Part shown: piece by piece, positions 8,602 through 15,460 of the stretch
Numbering within the stretch: the stretch's first letter is position 1
Layout of the letters: each line of letters starts with the position of its first letter
DNA from: Sulfurovum sp. FS08-3
GTDB lineage: Bacteria > Campylobacterota > Campylobacteria > Campylobacterales > Sulfurovaceae
DNA length: 64,000 nucleotides
Assembly (NCBI GenBank): GCA_000830175.1
Contig: JQIS01000031.1
Location: forward strand, 47,589-111,588
Direction: 5' to 3'
The notes under the pieces: generated by a model
Database searches by the model: none
The model's input: the letters and a program-made list of their open reading frames with translations, nothing else
Told to the model about the DNA's origin: nothing
Program-made: the position numbers and the translations under genes

Positions 8602-8778
8602 AGCATTTTCCTTCATTAAAACTTTATTGATAAGTTCAATAACTTACAAAAGCAATAATACTCTCTCTCTTAGTCAAGTGTAGAATTGAGATTGGGTAAA
8701 TTTCTTAATCTTATGATACAAAAAGAAACATCTAAGAATTTTCTCGCTTCCATCAAGAGAGAGTGTGAAATAATAAAC

Positions 8779-8846
8779 CCTTCGACTAGGCTCAGGGTGA
8801 ATGGATAGCATAAAACCGTTCGTGCCCAGCTTGTCGAAGCACTTTT
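8779..8846. repeat. Intergenic palindromic repeat (TTCGAC...GTCGAA type)
   Basis: CTTCGACTAGGCTCAGGG (from 8780) and its imperfect inverse CCCAGCTTGTCGAAGC (ending 8840) form an imperfect long stem around an A/T-rich loop, followed by CTTTTTT. Repeats of this CTTCGACAAGCTCAGGG type are widespread in intergenic DNA of many bacteria. It could act as a terminator for plus-strand transcription. A 20-nt match to the hairpin at 5774-5793 follows at 8866-8885. Nothing else is visible in 8617-8907. Confidence 0.6.
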
Positions 8847-8907
8847 TTAACAGTTATTTTACAATCTCTCCCGAGGTGGAACGAGGGAGGTTCTTTCTTG
8901 GAATCTA

Positions 8908-9891
8908 CTACTCAACATCGCAAAATTCCAATGAGGGGATAGAGGGGCGTTTGAGGTTGTGGTTGTGGTCGATGTAGAGATTTTTGAGTTTGAGCTGGGT
9001 GATGCTTGGGGGTAGGGTAGTGAGCAGGTTATCTTCTACATCAAGTTCTACGAGTTTTTTAAGCTCCCCGATACAAGGAGGTAGCTCTTGTAAGGCATTA
9101 CCCGAAACGCTTAAGTGGGCTAAGTTTTGGAGGCTACAGATACTAGGAGGCAAGTGCGTTAGGGCATTGTTGTCTAGGGTGAGTATTTGCAAATCTTCAA
9201 GTTGGGAGAGTTCAAAATCAATCGTTTTGAGATGGTTATCGTTGAGATTGAGCCGAATAAGCATATCGTGCGATTGAAGCGAGGGGAGATTGTTTATCTC
9301 ATTGCCCTCAAGCAACAACGTTTCAAGCTCCTCAATACGCCCAATGGATGGGGGTAGGGTGGTGAGCTGATTGTAGGAGAGGTCGAGATAGTAGAGTGCT
9401 TTCATGCCTCCAAAGACATCGGGTAGATGGGTAAGGTTGTTGGTATCAAGCGAGAGATAGAGAAGCTTGTTGAGGTTTTGGAGTTTGGGCGAAAGAGCTT
9501 CAAGCCAATTGGCGGCGATGGTTATGCGTGTGAGCTTGGTGAGGGTGTAAAAACTCTCGGGTAAACTTTTGAGGCGGTTGCCGTTGAGGTTGATAATGAC
9601 GAGATTTTGGGCTTCGCCGATGGTATCGGGAAGGTTCTCAAGCAGATTGTTTTCGCACTGGAGATTACGCAAACGCTTCAAGTTGCCAATAGAGGAGGGC
9701 AGGGATTTGAGACGGTTGTTGGAGAGTTTGAGAACGTTGAGGTTTTCCAATGCACCAATGCTAGGAGGCAGTTCACGCAACTTTTTTTTGCTAAGGTCTA
9801 ATAGAGATAGATTTTTTAATCGCTCACAATCGGTGGGGATATTTAGGTTGTTTTGTTTGATCCATCGTGAAAATTCCTCAATGCTACTCAT
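8908..9891 (-). CDS. Leucine-rich repeat protein, last gene of nifV operon
   Basis: 327 residues made of about twelve 23-residue leucine-rich repeats (consensus LPxxIGxLxxLxxLxLxxNxLxx) from residue 25 to the end, preceded by a short cap (MSSIEEFSRWIKQ). No signal peptide, membrane helix or enzymatic domain is present, so it is a cytoplasmic protein-binding scaffold. Its start overlaps the stop of the Cys-rich gene by 8 bp, placing it firmly in the nifV transcript. A link to nitrogenase assembly is inferred from this coupling only; the partner is unknown. Confidence 0.85.
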   Translation of the reverse strand: MSSIEEFSRWIKQNNLNIPTDCERLKNLSLLDLSKKKLRELPPSIGALENLNVLKLSNNRLKSLPSSIGNLKRLRNLQCENNLLENLPDTIGEAQNLVIINLNGNRLKSLPESFYTLTKLTRITIAANWLEALSPKLQNLNKLLYLSLDTNNLTHLPDVFGGMKALYYLDLSYNQLTTLPPSIGRIEELETLLLEGNEINNLPSLQSHDMLIRLNLNDNHLKTIDFELSQLEDLQILTLDNNALTHLPPSICSLQNLAHLSVSGNALQELPPCIGELKKLVELDVEDNLLTTLPPSITQLKLKNLYIDHNHNLKRPSIPSLEFCDVE

Positions 9892-10135
9892 CGCTTTCTT
9901 CTCCTCTGCTGTGCATCTGTTCGATTAAAAAATCTATCTCTTCGTAGTCAATTGCTCCAAACTCTACCATATTAAAAAGTGCCATAAGCGGACGACGACA
10001 ACAGGTTTTGTTGCACTCTGTCACCAGTTTTTTTGCCTTTTTATAGGGAAGGTCGGTTTGTTTGAATATCTCAATGGCTTGCGCTACACTCTTGTGACCG
10101 CATGCGCAAATCTGCCGATTGTGCAACGCTTCCAT
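9884..10135 (-). CDS. Small Cys-rich (BFD-like [2Fe-2S]?) protein in nif accessory cluster
   Basis: 83 residues with a CxC near the N-terminus (C10, C12) and CNKTCC (C41, C45, C46), spaced roughly as in BFD-like ferredoxin domains (CxC-x30-CxxC), though the second pair here is CxxxC(C). Helical, acidic C-terminus. It overlaps the LRR gene and follows the DUF683 gene by 11 bp. BFD-like domains occur beside nif genes, where they are thought to carry Fe-S clusters or electrons. The fold assignment is tentative because of the changed Cys spacing. Confidence 0.55.
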   Translation of the reverse strand: MEALHNRQICACGHKSVAQAIEIFKQTDLPYKKAKKLVTECNKTCCRRPLMALFNMVEFGAIDYEEIDFLIEQMHSRGEESDE

Positions 10136-10146
10136 AGTCTATCCTT

Positions 10147-10356
10147 TTAATTTAAAAAGTCGTGTTGGGCTTTGAGTTCAAGGACGGGTTTCATCGCCTC
10201 TTGTACCTCTTGGCTAAGCGTGAGGAGTCTAGCGTAGTCGCTCCAAATGGTATCTTCTACAATATCGTGAATCTCACCTGCTAGTTCGGTGACTTTTCGT
10301 TTGTATCCTGCGTACTCTTTTTTGATGGCTTTTTGCTCTTCGTGGCTTGGTGTCAT
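10147..10356 (-). CDS. CCE_0567/DUF683-family small protein (nif-associated)
   Basis: 69 residues forming a helical hairpin, with the characteristic stretch KRKVTELAGEIHDIVEDTIW. This matches the DUF683 (CCE_0567) family, whose genes are usually next to nifX or other nitrogenase genes; a cyanobacterial member was described as metal-binding. The His in EIHDIVE is the likely conserved residue. It lies between the GNAT-like gene (49 bp upstream) and the Cys-rich gene (11 bp downstream). Its presence strengthens the view that this operon serves nitrogenase cofactor assembly. Confidence 0.75.
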   Translation of the reverse strand: MTPSHEEQKAIKKEYAGYKRKVTELAGEIHDIVEDTIWSDYARLLTLSQEVQEAMKPVLELKAQHDFLN

Positions 10357-10405
10357 GGTGTTACCTTTTTTGTCTGTTTGTTATTACTATGCAACCTTTG
10401 TTCCT

Positions 10406-11218
10406 TTAGAGTCCATAAATCATCTCAATATCAATAGAGGGTTGGGTGTTTTTGTACATCAAATAGTACTCCCCTTCTAGCACAAATTGGTAGGATTGAT
10501 ACAACTCCACGACGCTTTGGGCATCTGCGGGAATAAATGCGGATATTTTTTTGAGTCCTCGATGGTAAATCACACCACGAATGAGCTTATGGGCATCATC
10601 AAACGCACCATCTTCCATAATCCACGGAGATATTTTGATGGTCGATTTATCGAGTGCGTAGGAGTGTTGGTAACCAAAGTCGGTAGAGAGTATTAGTGAA
10701 GAGGATTTGAAGATGTTTTGGGTGATATACTCTACCATATCATCTCCCAATGCTCGTTTGTTGAGCTGGGCTAAGGTAGGGATGTAGTTCTCTCTTGTGA
10801 TGCTCTTTGCCATAGCGTTGGTGAAATTGAAGGCTACGCCCCCACCGCTGTAGGTAGCTTGGGTAAATCTGTGCAATGCTTTAAATCCTACCTGAGTAAA
10901 AATCTCCATTTGGCTCTTGTGGACAATCGTCACCACACTACGCTCCTCGTCGTAGAGATTGTTGAAGAGTATCTTAAGGAGTCGCTCTTTGATGGGGTTG
11001 CTTGTATCGGGTTTGTAGTAAAAACCATTGAGCAAATAGAGATTTTCCATCTCATAAAGCACCACAAAGGCGATAAGCGTCTCACCCTCATACGCCCCAA
11101 AGATAAGCGAACCGTGGTCAAAGCAATTGAGTACTACCCCTTTGTCTATAGCAACTTCGAGGCTAAATCTCTCCAAATCCTCCCGAAAGCTGTTTTTGCG
11201 AATCCAACCTACGAACAT
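10406..11218 (-). CDS. GNAT-like protein of nifV operon
   Basis: 270 residues that look like a tandem GNAT fold: the N-terminal half has the strand order of an acetyltransferase (LIFGAYEGETLIAFVVLYEM) and the C-terminal half repeats it (GVIYHRGLKKISAFIPAD, then YQSYQFVLEGEYYLMYK). The classical acetyl-CoA loop (Q/R-x-x-G-x-G/A) is weak, so activity is uncertain. ATG 11218 overlaps the end of nifV by 10 bp, so it is translationally coupled to homocitrate synthase. The function in the nif context is unknown. Confidence 0.55.
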   Translation of the reverse strand: MFVGWIRKNSFREDLERFSLEVAIDKGVVLNCFDHGSLIFGAYEGETLIAFVVLYEMENLYLLNGFYYKPDTSNPIKERLLKILFNNLYDEERSVVTIVHKSQMEIFTQVGFKALHRFTQATYSGGGVAFNFTNAMAKSITRENYIPTLAQLNKRALGDDMVEYITQNIFKSSSLILSTDFGYQHSYALDKSTIKISPWIMEDGAFDDAHKLIRGVIYHRGLKKISAFIPADAQSVVELYQSYQFVLEGEYYLMYKNTQPSIDIEMIYGL

Positions 11219-12315
11219 AGATACAACGCTTTGAGTTCATCTTCGCTCATAACGGCTTTGCGGTGGGTGACGATGGAGCGAACTTTGGGTAGGAGTTGAT
11301 TGACTTTGGCGATATTAATATCAACTCCGCTCTTTTGGAGATAGTAGAGCAAGGTAGAGGTGCCTGAGTGTTTGCCAATGGGAAAATAGCGATGCCCACC
11401 CACTTCGCTAGGGTCAAAGGCTTCGTAGGCGTTTTTGCTTTTGATCATACCATTGACATGGATACCCGATTCGTGCGAAAATATATCCTCTCCTACAATC
11501 GGAAAACTGCGAGGAATTTCACGATTGGCAGCGCGTGAGACGACATCAATGACTCTTTTGAGCTTGGATGCATCGACTTTTCTATCCTCACCAAACTGAT
11601 GCACGAGACTCATTAGGACTTGTTCAAACGAGGCGTTTCCAGCCCGTTCCCCTAGACCTATGACGGTGGTATTGAGAGACTTCGCCCCCGCTTCAATCCC
11701 CGCAATAGAGTTTGCTGTAGCCATACCAAAATCGTTGTGGGTGTGCATCTCGATATCAAGCAAATTAAGCGAACTAAGATGGGAGATGTTGCGATAGGTT
11801 TGATAGGGTGTCAAGATACCTATTGTATCGCAATAGCGAAAACGATTAGCCCCAAGTGCCACTCCTAAACGCATCACCTCTTCAATGAAGCCCAAATCGC
11901 CCCTTGAAGCATCTTCGCCGCCAATACAGACAAAGAGTCCCTCTCTTTTGGCAGTGGTAATGACGCTTTCAAGATTTCTCAAAATCCTCTCTTTGTCACC
12001 GCCAAATTTGACATCAATCAAAATATCCGAAAGCGGAATAGAGAGATCGACGGCGTTTACACCGCATTGGAGTGATTGTTCCAAATCGCTCATCGTCGCA
12101 CGATTCCAACTCATCAGAGGAATGGGAAGATGGAGAGCTACTATTTGTTTGATATCTTCACGCTCACTCTTGCCCATAGCAGGAATACCAATCTCAAGTT
12201 CATCCGCACCTGCTTCATACAACGCTAGGGCAATATCAAGTTTCTCTTGTGTGTTAAACGCTACAAAGGGAGCTTGTTCGCCATCACGCAAAGTAGTATC
12301 ATTGATAAGTGCCAT
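11209..12315 (-). CDS. nifV: Homocitrate synthase
   Basis: 368-residue DRE-TIM metallolyase. It condenses acetyl-CoA with 2-oxoglutarate to homocitrate, the organic ligand of the nitrogenase FeMo cofactor. The DTTLRDGEQAP motif is at residues 6-16, HTHNDFGMATANS forms the metal-binding His pair, and FRYCDTIGILTP and GERAGNASFEQ are as in NifV. Length fits NifV (about 370-380) rather than the longer LeuA. It heads an operon with GNAT-like, DUF683, Cys-rich and LRR genes. Without the rest of nif in view, a role as lysine-pathway homocitrate synthase is possible but the DUF683 neighbour argues for NifV. Confidence 0.88.
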   Translation of the reverse strand: MALINDTTLRDGEQAPFVAFNTQEKLDIALALYEAGADELEIGIPAMGKSEREDIKQIVALHLPIPLMSWNRATMSDLEQSLQCGVNAVDLSIPLSDILIDVKFGGDKERILRNLESVITTAKREGLFVCIGGEDASRGDLGFIEEVMRLGVALGANRFRYCDTIGILTPYQTYRNISHLSSLNLLDIEMHTHNDFGMATANSIAGIEAGAKSLNTTVIGLGERAGNASFEQVLMSLVHQFGEDRKVDASKLKRVIDVVSRAANREIPRSFPIVGEDIFSHESGIHVNGMIKSKNAYEAFDPSEVGGHRYFPIGKHSGTSTLLYYLQKSGVDINIAKVNQLLPKVRSIVTHRKAVMSEDELKALYLCS

Positions 12316-12385
12316 AGTAGCTCCTTATGGAATAGTTGAGGATATTTATGCAAGAACTATTCCTTGTGACAATCCAATCGTCATG

Positions 12386-12407
12386 GATTGCTTCGTGCCT
12401 TGCAATG
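12386..12407. repeat. Core fragment of the intergenic repeat family
   Basis: GATTGCTTCGTGCCTTGCAATG matches, on the opposite strand and with one change, the internal core of the MITE-like elements at 48518-48746 and 56893-57034. The terminal repeats are absent, so it is an isolated remnant in the nifV/yheT divergent gap. Confidence 0.5.
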
Positions 12408-12462
12408 GGCGTCATTGGCAATATTGTGAAGTACTCTCAAACAACCCTAACCCAAACTTCGC

Positions 12463-12468
12463 TATAAT
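12463..12468 (+). promoter_or_regulatory. -10 box of yheT promoter
   Basis: TATAAT in the context TTCGCTATAAT, about 30 bp before the ATG at 12498, with GAGAGGA ribosome site between. No convincing -35 is visible, as is usual in this phylum. Confidence 0.55.
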
Positions 12469-12497
12469 CCAATGCAAAACTTCAAAGAGAGGATAGA

Positions 12498-13439
12498 ATG
12501 GACTTCAAGCCCTCCAAACTTCTTGCCAACCGCCATCTTCAAACCCTCTATCCTGCCTTGTTTCATCGCAATAGTAAGCTTCCTTTTGAAATCGAAACAT
12601 TTACCTTAAGCGATGGGGATTTTGTCGATTGCTATTGGCTAGGTAGAGATACATCTAAGTCTATTGTTATTGTGTTTCACGGATTGGGTGGTTCGTATCG
12701 CTCGGGCTATATTGGACGCACCATGGAGACCCTCTCACGCAACGGTTTTAGCACCGTTTTGATGCACTTTCGAGGGTGTAGCGGACGTATCAATCTCCAT
12801 CCTAGAGCCTATCATAGCGGCGATACAGGCGATGCGTTGGAGTGGATAGAGGAGGTTTTTAGACGCTATGAGGGGGCTAGAGTTCATCTTATTGGTTTTT
12901 CACTAGGGGCAAATATGCTCCTTAAACTCTTAGGCACACACAAACTCCCCATAGTCTCCGCCATTGCCATCTCGCCCCCGCTTGATTTGGCACTCTGTGC
13001 CGATAGAATCAATAGCGGATTTTCACGCTTCTATCAATCCATCATGATACAAAACCTCAACCGTTTCGTGCTTCAAAAGTTTCAACACCACGACTACGAG
13101 AAGCTCATTGGCTTAAAAAAGCATGAGGTTGCCCAAATCAAGACCTTTTGGGAGTTTGATGAACGCTACACCGCTCCTATTCATGGATTTGACAATGCAA
13201 AACACTACTACAAAGACTCAAGTGCTTTGTACTATTTGCCCTCTATCGCAACGCCTACGTTGCTCATTATGGCTCAAGATGACCCAGTGACCTGCATCGA
13301 TTTTGTACCGCCCAATCTCTCTAGTAGCATCGAAGTGGAGTTTCCTACGCAAGGGGGTCATGTGGGCTTTGTGGGCGGTGGAGCTTTTGGGGTCTATTGG
13401 TTAAGCAAACGCATCGTGGAGTATCTGCTCAATAGCTAA
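12498..13439 (+). CDS. yheT: YheT-family alpha/beta hydrolase
   Basis: 313-residue cytoplasmic hydrolase of the YheT/ABHD1-3 type, with the family N-terminus (LANRHLQTLYPALF), oxyanion segment VFHGLGGSYRSGY, nucleophile elbow GFSLG near residue 134, the Asp in MAQDDPVT near 260 and the His in GGHVGF near 289. The substrate in bacteria is not defined; an ester or acyl substrate is expected. It is a single-gene unit divergent from nifV and convergent with the ABC permease gene. Confidence 0.88.
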   Translation: MDFKPSKLLANRHLQTLYPALFHRNSKLPFEIETFTLSDGDFVDCYWLGRDTSKSIVIVFHGLGGSYRSGYIGRTMETLSRNGFSTVLMHFRGCSGRINLHPRAYHSGDTGDALEWIEEVFRRYEGARVHLIGFSLGANMLLKLLGTHKLPIVSAIAISPPLDLALCADRINSGFSRFYQSIMIQNLNRFVLQKFQHHDYEKLIGLKKHEVAQIKTFWEFDERYTAPIHGFDNAKHYYKDSSALYYLPSIATPTLLIMAQDDPVTCIDFVPPNLSSSIEVEFPTQGGHVGFVGGGAFGVYWLSKRIVEYLLNS

Positions 13440-13445
13440 TGAGAT

Positions 13446-14381
13446 TTATCGTTTAATAATAAGATAGACAAAAATAGGTACTCCAATGATAGAAGTCACA
13501 ACGCCAATAGGAATATTAGCCCCACCGTGAAGAGTGCGTGAGAGGGTATCGCACACTACCAAAAAGAGTCCGCCGTAGTAAAATATCGGTAGGGTGAGCT
13601 TGTCGATACTTTGTTTGTAGATACGTTGGATGATATGGGGGATAGTGAGTCCCACAAAGCCAATGGGACCTACAATACTCACCACTACCCCCATAGCAAC
13701 GGAGACGATAGAGAGGATAATAGTGCTACTTTTGGCACTATTGACACCCTTCAAAAGAGCATAGTCGTAGGAGATGAGCATGAGTTGAATATCTTTTTGG
13801 TAGTGTTTGGTGAGAGCAAGGATAGCCAAAGCACTCATTGCCAACGCCCACACATCCTGTTTTGCTATATCCAAACTTCCCATTGTGAAGCGTACAATGG
13901 CGTAGTTTTGTTGGAGGTTGCTCATATAAAGCACCACCATAAGCCCCGCCGAATAAAAAAAACTCATCGCAATACCGATAAGAAGCATCGAATCTTTGTC
14001 GTAATAGCGTACGCGCATTGAAAAGAGCAGATGAATCAAGAGTGTTGAGATAGCCCCCAAAAATCCAAAAAGATAGCTTAGCGTCGCATATCCCCAAACA
14101 ATCGCCACCGCTACGCCAAACGAAGCACCACTAGCAACCCCCAAAGTATAAGGAGAGGCTAGAGCGTTGCGAAAGATGCTTTGAAAGAGCATTCCGCTGA
14201 GTGCCAATACCCCTCCAACCAAAAAAGCCCCCACAGCACGAGGGAGACGAAGCTCAACCACGATGCGATAATCCATTGAGCTTCTATCCAAAAGATTGGC
14301 AACATCAAGCTCAATTTGCCCCACAAAAAGCGAAACCAAAGCCAAAAGCAGCGTAAGAAGTATCCAAAAAGTTTTCATCAT
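13446..14381 (-). CDS. FecCD/BtuC-family ABC transporter permease
   Basis: 311-residue inner-membrane permease with about 9-10 hydrophobic helices and the family motifs RLPRAVGAFLVGGVLALSG near the start and a G-rich cytoplasmic loop (GPIGFVGLTIPHI) that contacts the ATPase. The family imports iron-siderophore, haem, cobalamin or related metal chelates with a periplasmic binding protein and an ATPase. The ATPase gene is upstream (14665-15366) but an unrelated fragment separates them, and no binding-protein gene is in view, so the substrate cannot be named. Starts at the first of two adjacent ATGs (14381, 14378). Confidence 0.88.
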   Translation of the reverse strand: MMKTFWILLTLLLALVSLFVGQIELDVANLLDRSSMDYRIVVELRLPRAVGAFLVGGVLALSGMLFQSIFRNALASPYTLGVASGASFGVAVAIVWGYATLSYLFGFLGAISTLLIHLLFSMRVRYYDKDSMLLIGIAMSFFYSAGLMVVLYMSNLQQNYAIVRFTMGSLDIAKQDVWALAMSALAILALTKHYQKDIQLMLISYDYALLKGVNSAKSSTIILSIVSVAMGVVVSIVGPIGFVGLTIPHIIQRIYKQSIDKLTLPIFYYGGLFLVVCDTLSRTLHGGANIPIGVVTSIIGVPIFVYLIIKR

Positions 14382-14390
14382 CTCAAATTT

Positions 14391-14664
14391 TTATTCCAAT
14401 CTATTTAAAACTTCTTTAAATTTATACGAAGTTGAATTGATAATCTCTATCTCACCACCCATTAAATCTATCTCAAATAATGATTTTATGTCATTGTAAA
14501 ACTTTTTCCAATGTTATGCTCCAGTATTCTCTTTAGCAATTTTTTCTAATTTGTAGCTTCTTTCAAATTTGCTAACTCTTTTATCAATGGCATTTTGGAT
14601 AAACTCCTCTGCCTTTAAATACTTTTTGCCATTGTACACAAAAATAGTTGGCAATGGCAAAAAA
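14391..14664 (-). pseudogene. Gene fragment with in-frame TAA between ABC genes
   Basis: One reading frame runs through this interval: PTIFVYNGKKYLKAEEFIQ...LEKIAKENTGA, then TAA at 14514-14516, then in the same frame HWKKFYNDIKSLFEIDLMGG...FKEVLNRLE and a final TAA at 14391. Both halves have good coding character, so this looks like one protein of about 90-105 residues broken by a nonsense codon and lacking a proper 5' end. It may extend back to 14714 by overlapping the ATPase gene, but that part looks spurious. Family not recognised. It may be debris from insertion next to the nuclease/ATPase islet. Confidence 0.5.
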
Positions 14665-15366
14665 TTATATATTGACTCTATAGAAGCCCTCTTGTTTGAT
14701 AATGGCATCGCCAAAGATGGTTTTTAGATTGTCACTCTCAAAAAAAGCCTCGCAGGTATCTTGAAAAATAATTTTTCCCTCTTGAAGATAGAGAATATCA
14801 TACCCCAAACGATGGGCGAGATTGAGGTCGTGGGTGATGATGATTTTGTGTTTCAAAGTGGTGTCATTTTGGAGGAGTTTAAAGATTTGGATGGTTCGTT
14901 TGGGGTCAAGATTGGCGGTAGGCTCATCAAAAATAGTATATTTTGCCCCATGAATCAACGCCGAAGCCATCAGCACCAAAGAGGCTTCACCCAAACTCGT
15001 GTGCGTTTTTGCCATAAGGTGGTCAATCTTTAAATCCCTAATAATAGGCTCACTATCCATACCACGGATATTGGAAAGCTCCAAATACTCTCGCATGGTG
15101 ATATGTTTGTCGTAAATATCAAGTTTGGCAGGAATATAGTTGATAGATTTGGCTCTATCTCTAAAAGCGATTTGATTAAGATTAACTCGTTGGGAATACA
15201 TAGGGGGGTATGAGATGAAAACCTTATCACTCTTTATCAATCCACACAACACCCGCCCCAACGTCGATTTCCCCGCCCCATTATCCCCCAAAATAGCAAG
15301 ATGGCTTGAAATATCAAGGGTAATGTTTTGCAAAATAAAGTTGGAGTAGTTTTGGAGGTGGAGCAT
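14665..15366 (-). CDS. ABC transporter ATP-binding protein (partner of FecCD permease)
   Basis: 233 residues from ATG 15366 (a longer TTG-started frame overlaps the upstream small ORF). Walker A GDNGAGKST at residues 27-35, Walker B IFDEPTANLDP near 150 and a switch His in IIITHD. The signature region reads SLGEASLVLMA in place of LSGGQ, a variant seen in several stand-alone or metal-chelate ATPases. It pairs with the FecCD-type permease at 13446-14381, although a gene fragment lies between them. Substrate unknown. Confidence 0.85.
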   Translation of the reverse strand: MLHLQNYSNFILQNITLDISSHLAILGDNGAGKSTLGRVLCGLIKSDKVFISYPPMYSQRVNLNQIAFRDRAKSINYIPAKLDIYDKHITMREYLELSNIRGMDSEPIIRDLKIDHLMAKTHTSLGEASLVLMASALIHGAKYTIFDEPTANLDPKRTIQIFKLLQNDTTLKHKIIITHDLNLAHRLGYDILYLQEGKIIFQDTCEAFFESDNLKTIFGDAIIKQEGFYRVNI

Positions 15367-15367
15367 A

Positions 15368-15460
15368 CTAACAACCAATAGCAAGTGGCTTATCGTTTTT
15401 AAACTCCAATGCTTTATCGCAAATACGTTGATTGATAAGTGCTTTTAAACGTTTGGGCAT
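15368..15460 (-). CDS. Short ORF after AAA15 ATPase, possibly truncated partner gene
   Basis: ATG 15460 overlaps the ATPase stop as TGATG, the classic sign of translational coupling, yet the frame stops after 30 codons (MPKRLKALINQRICDKALEF...) with TAG one base before the ABC ATPase start. The composition looks coding. The simplest reading is the start of a third gene of the nuclease/ATPase islet whose body was deleted when the ABC genes were joined on. A genuine 30-residue peptide is the alternative. Confidence 0.4.
   Translation of the reverse strand: MPKRLKALINQRICDKALEFKNDKPLAIGC

Noticed and set aside
9569..9928. 119-codon plus-strand frame over the LRR gene
   Set aside because: Mirror of the repetitive LRR codons on the opposite strand; no start context.
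12380..12420. Possible sigma54 (-24/-12) promoter before nifV, AGGCACGAAGCA
   Set aside because: The GGCACG-like string belongs to the repeated MITE core and lacks the GC at the right distance.
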